The position numbers were made by a program, and so were the translations under genes. A stretch of DNA of 64,000 nucleotides from Phreatobacter sp. (GTDB taxonomy: Bacteria; Pseudomonadota; Alphaproteobacteria; Rhizobiales; Phreatobacteraceae): assembly GCF_016793595.1 (NCBI RefSeq), contig NZ_JAEULY010000001.1, forward strand, positions 39,899 through 103,898. Reading direction: 5' to 3'. Below the pieces are notes generated by a model, which did no database searches, was not told the DNA's origin, and saw nothing but the letters and a program-made list of their open reading frames with translations. Below, piece by piece: positions 53,226 to 61,520 of this stretch (positions are counted from its first letter, which is position 1; every line of letters starts with the position of its first letter).

Positions 53226-54266
53226 ATGAACGACGCCATCAATGAACAGGTCCGGCCGGGGCGCGTGACGCTGCAGCAGATCGCCGGAGAGCTCGGGGTT
53301 TCCACAGCCACCGTCTCGCTGGCGCTGCGTTCCAGCCCGCTGGTGGCGGAGGCGACGCGCGACAAGGTGCAGGCGCTCGCCCGCAAGCTCGGCTATGTCT
53401 ACAACCGCTCGGCGGCGAGCCTGCGCACGGCGCGTACCCATATGGTGGCGGTCGGCGTCAACGACGTGGTGAACCCCTATTTCGGCGAGATTCTCGCGGC
53501 GATCGAGGAGACGCTGGCGGGTTCCGGCCACACCGTCCTGCTGGGCACCTATTCCGACGATCCCGTGAAGCAGGACCGGGTTCTGGCGACGCTGAAGGAA
53601 TATCGCCCCGACGGCATGATCCTGTGCCCGGCCAACGGCTCGACAGGGGAGGCGTTGTCCTCGATCGCGGCGGCGGGCATCCCGATCGTCCAGATCACCC
53701 GCGAGATCGAGGGTGTCGGGCTCGACGTGGTGGCCTCGGACGACGTGGCGGCGACGCGCATCGCGCTCGACCATCTCTACGATCTCGGCCACCGGCGCAT
53801 CGCCATCGTCGGTGGCACCGACGAGATGTCGACCGGCCGGAACCGGCGTCTCGCCTATCGAGCCTGGATGAGTGCCAAGGGGCTGCCGATCGATCCGGCC
53901 GCCATGGTGGTCGGACTCGGCACGCGCGACACCGGATTCAGAGCGATCCAGCAGTTGCTCGACCTGAACGAAGCGCCGACCGCCTGCATCTGCATGAACG
54001 ACCTGATCGCCTTCGGCGTCATGATGGGTCTCAGGCAGCGCGGCCGAGAGGCTGGCCGCGACTTCTCGGTGGTCGGGGCGGACGACGTCAGCGAGGCGGC
54101 GCTCTGGGCGCCGGGACTGACGACCGTCAGCAATCATCAGACGGAAATGGGGCGGCGGGCCTGCGAGCGGGTGCTGGTGCGCACCGTCAATCCCGCCTTG
54201 CCCGCCACCCGCATCATCATTCCGCCGACACTGGTCGTGCGGGGGAGCACGACCAGCGCTGCGTAG
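53226..54266 (+). CDS. LacI-family transcriptional regulator
   Basis: The protein has 346 residues. The HTH is VTLQQIAGELGVSTATVSLALRSSPLVAEATRDKVQALARKLGYVYNRSAASLRT at 15-69. The periplasmic-binding-like effector domain follows, with VGVNDVVNPYFGEILAAIEETL, ILCPANGSTGEALSSI and ACICMNDLIAFGVMMGLRQRG. AGGAGGG precedes the ATG. The ligand is unknown, but the divergent dehydrogenase suggests a sugar-acid-like inducer. Confidence 0.92.
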   Translation: MNDAINEQVRPGRVTLQQIAGELGVSTATVSLALRSSPLVAEATRDKVQALARKLGYVYNRSAASLRTARTHMVAVGVNDVVNPYFGEILAAIEETLAGSGHTVLLGTYSDDPVKQDRVLATLKEYRPDGMILCPANGSTGEALSSIAAAGIPIVQITREIEGVGLDVVASDDVAATRIALDHLYDLGHRRIAIVGGTDEMSTGRNRRLAYRAWMSAKGLPIDPAAMVVGLGTRDTGFRAIQQLLDLNEAPTACICMNDLIAFGVMMGLRQRGREAGRDFSVVGADDVSEAALWAPGLTTVSNHQTEMGRRACERVLVRTVNPALPATRIIIPPTLVVRGSTTSAA

Positions 54267-54274
54267 GCTGGCGA

Positions 54275-54724
54275 TCAGGCCGCGCGCAGGCCAGCGGGCG
54301 CCTCGGACTGCCAGAACAGCAGCGGCCGCGAGCGCAGCGCGAAGGCGCCATCGCCAGCCAGCGCGTGGGCAATCGACGCGGCGATCAGGAAGGCGGGATA
54401 TTCCCAGCCGCCATTCGTCGCCGAGAACAGCCAGCCGTTCGGAACGTGGACCATCATGGCGGCGGCCATGACCGGGATGAGCAGGACCGAGACCTGGCGG
54501 CCGTAGATGCCGGCGAGGATGAGGATGCCGCCGATCAGTTCGGCCGCGATGACCGGGCCGGCGAGGAAGGTCGGATGGCCGAGCTGGCCGAGGAAACCGG
54601 CAAAGCCGGCGACGCCGAAGACGAAGACCTTCAGGAGCGCGTGAGCGATCCACATGATGCCGAGCGAGGCGCGCAGCACGAAGAGACCGTAGGGGGCGGT
54701 GCGGGTATCGAGCGAGGAGGACAT
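54275..54724 (-). CDS. DoxX family membrane protein
   Basis: The protein has 149 residues with four membrane segments: LFVLRASLGIMWIAHALLKVFVFG, GPVIAAELIGGILILAGIYG, VSVLLIPVMAAAMMVHVPNGWLFSATNGGWEYPAFLIAASIAHALAG. The DoxX family is of uncertain function and often linked to redox or thiol stress. It is convergent with the LacI gene and divergent from a LysR gene. Confidence 0.88.
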   Translation of the reverse strand: MSSSLDTRTAPYGLFVLRASLGIMWIAHALLKVFVFGVAGFAGFLGQLGHPTFLAGPVIAAELIGGILILAGIYGRQVSVLLIPVMAAAMMVHVPNGWLFSATNGGWEYPAFLIAASIAHALAGDGAFALRSRPLLFWQSEAPAGLRAA

Positions 54725-54837
54725 GGGCGTGGTCCGTCGGTTCAAGGTCGAGGAGGGAAGGCGCGGCGGGATGCCGTCGTCGCGCAAGGTGGGCAGTCCA
54801 CGCGCGCAAGTAAATTGACTTGTCTGCAAGCATTTGA

Positions 54838-54851
54838 TTGCATGATTGCAA
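54838..54851. promoter_or_regulatory. LysR binding-site candidate
   Basis: TTGCA and TGCAA are five-base arms around TGAT in the 169-base region between the divergent DoxX and LysR genes. A further TGCAAGC stands just upstream (54815-54821). The AT-rich patch fits a LysR-type activation region, though the site is short. Confidence 0.35.
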
Positions 54852-54893
54852 TTTGACCGAGGCGGATCGATCGCCAATGCCAATGGACCTCGC

Positions 54894-55811
54894 ATGACGC
54901 CGCTCGTTTCATGGGACGACTACCGGACGGTGCTGGCGGTTTCGGTCGCTCGCTCGCTGGCGGGAGCCGCCGATCAACTGGGCGTCAACCAGTCGACCGT
55001 CTTCCGCAGGCTCGGCGCCATGGAGGAGCGGCTGGGGGCGCGGCTGTTCGAGCGCAGCCGCACCGGCTATTCGCTCACCGCGGCGGGCGAGGGCATGGTC
55101 AGGCTCGCCGAGAAGATGGCCGAGGAGATCACCGATTTCGAGCGGCAGCTGACCGGTCAGGATCTGAGGCCGCAGGGGGATCTGAGGGTCACCACCAACG
55201 ATACGCTGGTCGTGCACCTGTTGACGCCGATCTTCGCTTCGTTCCGCAGGAAGTTTCCCGAGATCACCCTCGACGTGGTGATTGGCAACCAGTCGCTGAA
55301 CCTGTCGAAGCGCGATGCCGACGTGGCGATCCGCGCCACCAACGATCCGCCGGAAACGCTGGTCGGGCGGCGGCTGGCGGCGGTTCCGTGGGCAATCTAT
55401 GGCGCCGAAAGCCTCGGCATCACCAGTCTCGACCCGGTCGACTACCGGTCGCATTCCTGGATCGGGCTCGGCGACAATCTGTCCGGCCTGAAGCCCGCCC
55501 GCTGGCTGGTGCAGAATGTCGGCGAGGACAGGATCGGCTGGAAGATCAACACCGTGCTGGGGCTGGCCGAGGCGGTGGCGGAAGGGGCAGGTCTCGGACT
55601 CCTGCCGTGTTTTATCGCCCAGACCTTCCCCAATCTCGTGCCTCTGTCCGAACCGAAGCAGGAATTCTTCGGCGCGCTGTGGCTGCTGACCCATCCCGAC
55701 CTGCGCGCGACCGCGCGCGTGAGGGTGTTCATGGATCACGTGGCCGCCGAGATCACCAAGCGGCGCGGCGAGATCGAAGGCGAGCACCTGTCGACGGCCA
55801 AGGCGGGCTGA
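54894..55811 (+). CDS. LysR-family transcriptional regulator
   Basis: The protein has 305 residues. The HTH is DYRTVLAVSVARSLAGAADQLGVNQSTVFRRLGAMEERLGARLFERSRTGYSLTAAGEGMV at 9-69. The effector-binding half has PQGDLRVTTNDTLVVHLLTPIFASFRRKFPEITLDVV. It is divergent from DoxX, a common arrangement in which LysR controls the DoxX gene. The ligand is unknown. Confidence 0.92.
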   Translation: MTPLVSWDDYRTVLAVSVARSLAGAADQLGVNQSTVFRRLGAMEERLGARLFERSRTGYSLTAAGEGMVRLAEKMAEEITDFERQLTGQDLRPQGDLRVTTNDTLVVHLLTPIFASFRRKFPEITLDVVIGNQSLNLSKRDADVAIRATNDPPETLVGRRLAAVPWAIYGAESLGITSLDPVDYRSHSWIGLGDNLSGLKPARWLVQNVGEDRIGWKINTVLGLAEAVAEGAGLGLLPCFIAQTFPNLVPLSEPKQEFFGALWLLTHPDLRATARVRVFMDHVAAEITKRRGEIEGEHLSTAKAG

Positions 55812-55967
55812 ACCGCCACGCGCGGGCCGCCGGCCTTAACCCTTGCAGCAGATGGCGGAGTGGGGACCGCCGGTTTCGCGCCGGCGGCGGCGCTGCCGGC
55901 CTTGCCTGTCGCCGCCGCCCAAGCCAAGATGAACGCTGATCTTTTTGCCTTCGCGTAGGAGCGTTCC

Positions 55968-57212
55968 ATGAAGGCCATCATCGTCGGCGGAGGCGTCGGG
56001 GGACTGACCACCGCCCTCATGCTTCAGGCGCGCGGCATCGACTGCGAAGTCTACGAGCAGGCCCCGGAAATCCGCGAACTCGGCGTCGGCATCAACACGC
56101 TGCCGCATGCGATCAAGGAACTCGACCTGCTCGGTCTCCTGCCGCGCCTCGACGACGTGGCGCTCCGCACCCACGAACTGATCTATACGAACCGTTTCGG
56201 GCAGGAGATCTGGCGCGAGCCGCGCGGCCTCGAGGCGGGCTTCGACGTGCCGCAGTTCTCCATTCATCGCGGCCGCCTGCAATCGGTCATCTATCAGGCT
56301 GTCCGCGCCCGTCTGGGCGAGAGCCGCATCTTCACCGGGCACCGGCTGGGATCGTGGCGCGAGGACGAGGGCGGCGTCACCGCCTGGTTCTTCGATCGCG
56401 AGGGCCGGCATGTGCGGACCGCCAGCGGCGACGTGCTGATCGGCGCGGACGGGATCCATTCGACGGTGCGCCGCAAGCTGTTCCCGAACGAGGGGCCGCC
56501 GGCCTGGAACGGCGCCATGCTCTGGCGCGGTGCCGTCGACTGGCCGGAATTCCTCACCGGACGCTCGATGGTGATCGCCGGCGGCATGAACGCCAAGCTC
56601 GTGGTCTATCCGATCGCCGAGGGGCTCGCCCCCGGCCGGAAGCTGACCAACTGGGCGATTCTCGCGAAGGTTGGCGCGGGCGGCGCGCCCCCGAAGCGCG
56701 AGGACTGGTCGCGACCTGGCCGGTTCGAGGACATCATGCCCTATCTGAAGCGCTTCAGCGTGCCCTATCTCGACGCACAACGGATGATCGAGGCGACGCC
56801 GGAGTTCTGGGAATATCCGATGTGCGACCGCGATGCGCTGCCGCGCTGGAGCCATGGCCGCGTGACGCTGCTGGGGGATGCCGCCCATCCCATGTATCCG
56901 GTCGGCTCGAACGGTGCTTCGCAGGCGATCCTCGATGCCCGCTGCCTCGCGGACCTGCTGAAGAATGCCGATCATCCGGTGCAGGCGCTCTGGGCCTACG
57001 AGCAGGAGCGCCTGCCGATGACCGCTGAGATCGTGCGCATGAACCGCAAGGGCGGGCCGGAAGGCGTCATCGACGCGGTGGAGGAGCGCGCCCCGGACGG
57101 CTTCACCGACATCGACAAGGTGCTGACCTTCGAGGAGCGCAAGGCGATCGTCAGGGGCTATGCCTCGACGGCGGGATTCTCGCAGGACAAGGTCAACAGG
57201 CGGGCGGCATAG
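55968..57212 (+). CDS. Flavin-dependent oxidoreductase (FAD hydroxylase)
   Basis: The protein has 414 residues. It has the Rossmann loop VGGGVGGLTTALML at 6-19, the DG motif in VLIGADGIHSTVRRKLFP and the GD motif in VTLLGDAAHPMYPVGSNGASQAILDARCLADLL. It differs from the family member at 4088-5251 in its long mid-section (AMLWRGAVDWPEFLTGRSMVIAGG). A possible hydroxylase of an aromatic or cyclic substrate. A VOC gene follows after 25 bases. Confidence 0.83.
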   Translation: MKAIIVGGGVGGLTTALMLQARGIDCEVYEQAPEIRELGVGINTLPHAIKELDLLGLLPRLDDVALRTHELIYTNRFGQEIWREPRGLEAGFDVPQFSIHRGRLQSVIYQAVRARLGESRIFTGHRLGSWREDEGGVTAWFFDREGRHVRTASGDVLIGADGIHSTVRRKLFPNEGPPAWNGAMLWRGAVDWPEFLTGRSMVIAGGMNAKLVVYPIAEGLAPGRKLTNWAILAKVGAGGAPPKREDWSRPGRFEDIMPYLKRFSVPYLDAQRMIEATPEFWEYPMCDRDALPRWSHGRVTLLGDAAHPMYPVGSNGASQAILDARCLADLLKNADHPVQALWAYEQERLPMTAEIVRMNRKGGPEGVIDAVEERAPDGFTDIDKVLTFEERKAIVRGYASTAGFSQDKVNRRAA

Positions 57213-57237
57213 GCGGACGGGTCGCGGGGCGAGAGCG

Positions 57238-57633
57238 ATGGGCGAGGGCGGTGAACGGCTGCGAGGCTTCAGCGCCGTTTTCACGGTGCGCGATGTCGGC
57301 GCGAGTCTCGCCTTCTACCGGGAGCGCCTCGGCTTTGCCGTCCAGTTCCAGATGGGTGAGCCGCCGAGCTACGCGATCATCGAGAGCGGCCCGGTTTCGC
57401 TGCACCTCATGCCGGCCGCGCAGGCTGCTGCCGCGCTCGGGCTGTCGAGCATCTATGTCTATGTGCGGCATGTCGATGGGCTGCATCGCGACTACGTTGC
57501 GCGCGGATGCGCCATCGAGGTGCCGCCGGAGGACTTTTTCTATGGCATGCGCGAGATGTCGCTGCGCGACCCGGACGGCAACAGGATCACCTTCGGCGAG
57601 GAATCCGTACCCTTCACCGCGCCGGACGCCTGA
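57238..57633 (+). CDS. VOC (glyoxalase/bleomycin resistance) family protein
   Basis: The protein has 131 residues. FTVRDVGASLAFYRERLGFAVQFQMGEPPSYAIIESGPVSLHLMP and YVYVRHVDGLHRDYVARG then MREMSLRDPDGNRITFGEE give a complete VOC fold, with the late Glu that usually binds metal. The role could be dioxygenase-like or lyase-like. It lies between the flavin enzyme and an EamA transporter, so the three form a plausible unit. Confidence 0.83.
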   Translation: MGEGGERLRGFSAVFTVRDVGASLAFYRERLGFAVQFQMGEPPSYAIIESGPVSLHLMPAAQAAAALGLSSIYVYVRHVDGLHRDYVARGCAIEVPPEDFFYGMREMSLRDPDGNRITFGEESVPFTAPDA

Positions 57634-57674
57634 CGCGTCGCCCGCGCAGGCGCTCTGATCGGCTGCTTTTCGCC

Positions 57675-58580
57675 ATGACCAGTTCCACGATGCGCCAGGC
57701 CGCGCTGCTGCTCCTCGGCTGCGGATTCTGTCTCGGCGCGACATTTCCCTTGCAGAAACTGGCGGCGCAGGCCGGCGTGCCGCCGGCGTCCTGGGTTTTC
57801 GCCATGACTTTCGGCGCGAGCCTGTTCCTGCTCGTGCGCGCCTATCTCGCCGGCAGGAAACCGGGGAGATCGCGCGCCGATCTGACCTACTACGTGGTCG
57901 CCGCGCTGATCTCCTTCGTCATTCCCAATCTCATCGTCTTCATTTCGATCCCGAAGATCGGCGCCGGCCTGACGGCCGTCATGTTCGCGCTGTCGCCGAT
58001 TATCACGCTGCTGATCTCGTCGGTGGTCTATCGCCGCCGGCCCGACGCGATCGGCGCGCTGGGCCTCGCGCTCGGGCTGGCCGGCGCGCTGATCATCATC
58101 GGGTTCAGGGGGGCGGGTGCCCCGGGCCAGTCGACGGCCTTCGGCTGGGTCGCGCTCGCCATGCTGATCCCGGTCTTCCTGGCGAGCGGCAACGTCTACC
58201 GTTCCGTCGCCTGGCCGCCTGGTGCCGATCCGCTGGCCCTCGCGGCGGCGACCAATCTGGCGGCCGCCGGCATGTTGTTCGCGGCGGTGTTCGCCAACGG
58301 GGAGGGGGGGGCCGGCCTCGCCCTGATCGGCACGGTGCCGCTGCTCATGGCCGCCCAGATCGTCGCGACCGCCCTCATGCTCGCCATGCATTTCCGCCTG
58401 CAGCAGGTCGGCGGTCCGGTCTATCTCAGCCAGATCGGCTATGTGGCGGCGGCGGTCGGGCTGGTCGCGGGGACGATCGTGCTCGGCGAGCGCTATCCGC
58501 CGGCCACATGGGCCGGCGCGCTGATCGTGGTGGCCGGCGTCGCGCTGGTGACCTGGTCGCAGGCCCGTCCGGCCCGCTGA
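57675..58580 (+). CDS. DMT-superfamily (EamA) transporter
   Basis: The protein has 301 residues and ten membrane segments in two EamA repeats. The first repeat starts LLLLGCGFCLGATFPLQKLAAQAGV and contains IPKIGAGLTAVMFALSPIITLLISSVVYR; the second contains VGGPVYLSQIGYVAAAVGLVAGTIVLGERYPPATWAGALIVVAGV. It exports small metabolites such as amino acids or drugs. It converges on the cupin gene. Confidence 0.87.
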   Translation: MTSSTMRQAALLLLGCGFCLGATFPLQKLAAQAGVPPASWVFAMTFGASLFLLVRAYLAGRKPGRSRADLTYYVVAALISFVIPNLIVFISIPKIGAGLTAVMFALSPIITLLISSVVYRRRPDAIGALGLALGLAGALIIIGFRGAGAPGQSTAFGWVALAMLIPVFLASGNVYRSVAWPPGADPLALAAATNLAAAGMLFAAVFANGEGGAGLALIGTVPLLMAAQIVATALMLAMHFRLQQVGGPVYLSQIGYVAAAVGLVAGTIVLGERYPPATWAGALIVVAGVALVTWSQARPAR

Positions 58581-58584
58581 TGCC

Positions 58585-59040
58585 TCACGCGCCGGGAGGC
58601 GGCGGCAGGAACACGACCTCGTGCTTGGCGGAGAGGGCGACGACGGCGTCCGGCGTCTGCTCGGCCATGGAGTGGATGCCCCAGAACAGATCGTAGAGCC
58701 GACGGGTCGGCGAGACCCAGAAGAAGCATTTCACCGTCTGGTCCGACTTGTTGAAGATGCCGTGGGCGAGGCCCATGGGCAGGCGGATCACGTCGCCCGC
58801 GGTCGCGACGAATTCGCGGCCTTCGAGGACGAGGTCGAGCCGCCCCTCCAGCATGTAGATGAACTCGTCCTGCGTCGGGTGGATGTGCGGCGGAACGAAG
58901 GTGCCGGGCGGGAAGGTCGCATGCCACGACATCGAGTTCTCGCTGACCTGCTTCGGCACATAGGTCTGGCCCAGAATATTCCAGACGATCCCGTCCATGC
59001 CGGTTCCGGCCTTGGTCACGCCCGCGGTCATCGGCTGCAT
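58585..59040 (-). CDS. Cupin domain protein
   Basis: The protein has 151 residues from the ATG preceded by AGGGGA. Cupin motif 1 is GTFVPPHIHPTQDEFIYMLEGRLDLVLEG and motif 2 is VIRLPMGLAHGIFNKSDQTVKCFF, with two His and one Glu of the metal site. The end HEVVFLPPPPGA is common in this subgroup. The substrate is unknown. It is divergent from the DUF2848 gene. Confidence 0.86.
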   Translation of the reverse strand: MQPMTAGVTKAGTGMDGIVWNILGQTYVPKQVSENSMSWHATFPPGTFVPPHIHPTQDEFIYMLEGRLDLVLEGREFVATAGDVIRLPMGLAHGIFNKSDQTVKCFFWVSPTRRLYDLFWGIHSMAEQTPDAVVALSAKHEVVFLPPPPGA

Positions 59041-59221
59041 GATAGTTCCCCTCATTGTCGGTCGGCGGGATCAAAGCCGAACGCTGGCAGCTCCGCAACT
59101 TGCGTCGGCGGTTAAGCTTAGCGCCGGGCCCGGCCGCGTCATGGGCGGCCGGCATTTGCGAGGATGGCGCGGCGGCGGCCGGCGGGCTATGGCTCGGGTC
59201 CGTTCGACAGGGGCCACTTCC

Positions 59222-59902
59222 ATGCTGACCTTCACCCGCCATGCCGGCGACCGCACCGATCGCATCTCCCTCGACCTGGAGACGCTCGTCATCGCCGGCT
59301 GGGCCGGCCGCGATGCGGCGGCGATCGAGCATCACATCCATGAACTCGCGGCCATCGGCGTGCCGCCGCCCTCGTCCGTGCCGGTCTTCTACCGGGGCGG
59401 GGCGGCGCTGGTGACGCAGTCGAGCCGTGTCGAGGTGTTGGGGCCGGATTCGTCCGGCGAGATCGAGCCGGTCATCGTGTCGCTGGCCGACGGCCTCTGG
59501 GTGACGGTCGGCTCCGACCACACCGACCGCAAGGCCGAGACCTACGGCATTGCGCTGTCCAAGCAGATGTGCGCCAAGCCGGTCGGCACCGTGCTGTGGA
59601 AATACGAGGAGGTCGCGCCGCACTGGGACGAGCTGCAATTGCGCGCCCATGCCGTCATCGGCGGCGAGCGGGTGCTCTATCAGGAGGGCAAGCTCTCGGC
59701 GCTGCGCCAGCCGCTCGATCTCATCGGCAAGTGGACCGGCAGGGACACGCTGCCGCCGGCGACGCTGATGTTTGGCGGCACACTCGGCGCCATCGGCGGA
59801 ATCCGTCCCGCCGCCCGTTTCGAGATGGAGCTGATCGACCCGGTCAGGAAGCGGACGATCGCGCACGCCTACGACATCATCGACCTGCCCGTCGTCAGCT
59901 GA
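59222..59902 (+). CDS. DUF2848 family protein
   Basis: The protein has 226 residues. LVIAGWAGRDAAAIEHHIHELAAIGVPPPSSVPVFYRGGAALVTQSSRVEVLGPDSSGEIEPVI, GSDHTDRKAETYGIALSKQMCAKPVGTVLWKYEEVAPHWDELQL and PPATLMFGGTLGAIGGI match this family, which has the fumarylacetoacetate-hydrolase-like fold. Catalysis is undefined. It reads toward the palindromic repeat and hmgA, an enzyme of the same broad pathway area. Confidence 0.85.
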   Translation: MLTFTRHAGDRTDRISLDLETLVIAGWAGRDAAAIEHHIHELAAIGVPPPSSVPVFYRGGAALVTQSSRVEVLGPDSSGEIEPVIVSLADGLWVTVGSDHTDRKAETYGIALSKQMCAKPVGTVLWKYEEVAPHWDELQLRAHAVIGGERVLYQEGKLSALRQPLDLIGKWTGRDTLPPATLMFGGTLGAIGGIRPAARFEMELIDPVRKRTIAHAYDIIDLPVVS

Positions 59903-59927
59903 GGCCGGGGCGCAGTTCGTTCCAATC

Positions 59928-60019
59928 CGTCATGCCCGGGCTCGTCCCGGGCCTCCACGAGTTCCCTTTGGCGGGTCGTGTTCAAGTCGTGGATGGCCGG
60001 GACGAGCCCGGCCATGACG
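59928..60019. repeat. Long inverted repeat, dispersed-element type
   Basis: Arms 59928-59960 and 59987-60019 are complementary at 30 of 33 positions, around a 26-base loop. The arms begin CGTCATG and end CATGACG, with CCGGG runs. This is the style of intergenic palindromes frequent in Hyphomicrobiales. It lies between the stops of the DUF2848 and hmgA genes, so it would form the mRNA 3' end for both. Confidence 0.7.
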
Positions 60020-60045
60020 CAGTAGCCCATGGCCGACCGGCAGCC

Positions 60046-61416
60046 TCAGCCCCGCTTCGGTTCCTTGCGCGTGGGGTCGAAGTGCTTCTTCAGATCCGTC
60101 CAGCAATCCGTGTAGTTCGGCTGGAGCGTTCCAAGCTCGCTGGCATATTTGGTCACGCGCTGGGGGAAGCGCGTCTCGAACATGAAGGCCATGGTGCCGG
60201 TCAGCTTGGACGGCTTCAGCTCCATGTTGCTGGCATGTTCGAAGGCCGTGGTGTCCGGCCCGTGCGGCAGCATGCAGTTGTGCAGGCTCATGCCGCCGGG
60301 GACGAAGCCCTCGGGCTTGGCGTCGTAAACGCCGTAGATCAGCCCCATGAACTCGCTCATCAGGTTGCGATGGTACCAGGGCGGGCGGAACGTGTTCTCG
60401 CCGACCATCCAACGCTCCGGGAAGATGACGAAATCGACATTGGCGGTGCCGGGCGTTTCGGAGGGCGCGGTCATCACCGTGAAGATCGACGGGTCCGCAT
60501 GGTCGAAGAGGATCGGCCCAACCGGCGAGAAGTGCCTCAGATCGTACTTGTAGGGGTAGTAATTGCCATGCCACGCCGCGACGTCGAGCGGCGACTGGTC
60601 GATAGGCGCGGCGTAGAGTTCGCCGCCCCACTTGACGAACATGGTGGAGGGCTCCTCGCGGTCCTCGTAAGCGGCAACGGGGGTCAGGAAATCGCGGGAA
60701 TTGGCGAGACAATTGGCGCCGATCGGCCCCCGGTCGGGCACCGTGAAGGCGCCGCCGTAGTTCTCGCAGACATAGGCGCGCGCCGGACCATCGACCAGTT
60801 CGACCTTGAAGACCACGCCGCGCGGGATGATGCAGATCTCGCCCGGTTCGATCTCGATGATGCCGAACTCGGTGCAGAAGCGCAGCCTGTTCTCCTGCGC
60901 GACGATCAGGAACTCGCCGTCGGCGTTGAAGAAATATTCCGACGTCATCGACCGGGTGACGAGCAGCACATGGGCGGCCATGCCGACCTGGGTGTCCGAA
61001 TCGCCCGCCGTGGTGATGGTGTGGAGGCCGTTGACGAAGGTGACCGGTTCGGCGGGGAGCGGCGTCGGGTCCCAGCGGAGCTGGTCGATCGGCAGGTGGC
61101 TCTCGTTGCGGGCGTCCGGCGCGGTGCGCAGGAAGCCCTTGTCGACCTTCCGGTAGCGGCCGGAATGCTTCACCGAGGGGCGGATGCGGTAGAGCCAGGA
61201 GCGCTGGTTGGTCGCCTGCGGCGCGGTGAACGGCGAGCCCGACAGCTGCTCGGCATAGAGCCCGTAATTGACCTTCTGCGGCGAGTTGCGGCCGATCGGC
61301 AGGGCGCCGGGCAGCGCCTCGGTCTCGAACGAATTGCCGAAGCCGGACATGTATTTGAGCGTGCCGCCGCCACGGTCGTCGGTGGGCACGAAACCGGTGA
61401 CATATTGCAGGGTCAT
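60046..61416 (-). CDS. hmgA: Homogentisate 1,2-dioxygenase
   Basis: The protein has 456 residues from the ATG preceded by GGAGGAA. HmgA opens the ring of homogentisate in tyrosine and phenylalanine breakdown. It has [16 protein letters not shown] near the start, [14 protein letters not shown] His and Glu iron ligands in [14 protein letters not shown], and the third ligand in [13 protein letters not shown]. The maleylacetoacetate isomerase and fumarylacetoacetase genes are not adjacent. A palindrome at 61448-61467 may be its operator. Confidence 0.95.
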   Translation of the reverse strand: MTLQYVTGFVPTDDRGGGTLKYMSGFGNSFETEALPGALPIGRNSPQKVNYGLYAEQLSGSPFTAPQATNQRSWLYRIRPSVKHSGRYRKVDKGFLRTAPDARNESHLPIDQLRWDPTPLPAEPVTFVNGLHTITTAGDSDTQVGMAAHVLLVTRSMTSEYFFNADGEFLIVAQENRLRFCTEFGIIEIEPGEICIIPRGVVFKVELVDGPARAYVCENYGGAFTVPDRGPIGANCLANSRDFLTPVAAYEDREEPSTMFVKWGGELYAAPIDQSPLDVAAWHGNYYPYKYDLRHFSPVGPILFDHADPSIFTVMTAPSETPGTANVDFVIFPERWMVGENTFRPPWYHRNLMSEFMGLIYGVYDAKPEGFVPGGMSLHNCMLPHGPDTTAFEHASNMELKPSKLTGTMAFMFETRFPQRVTKYASELGTLQPNYTDCWTDLKKHFDPTRKEPKRG

Positions 61417-61447
61417 GGCGCTTCCTCCGGGCTGCCGCGGCGCCGAT

Positions 61448-61467
61448 ATAGTTTCATCTGTAACTAT
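61448..61467. promoter_or_regulatory. Operator candidate ahead of hmgA (MarR type)
   Basis: ATAGTT and AACTAT are six-base arms around an eight-base centre, 32 to 51 bases upstream of the hmgA start. A palindrome with ATAGTT/AACTAT arms resembles MarR-family sites. No MarR gene is in this window. Confidence 0.45.
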
Positions 61468-61520
61468 CGTCAACGGTGCTCGGGCCGTGGCAGACCCGCA
61501 AGCCTAGCATGGATCGGCGC

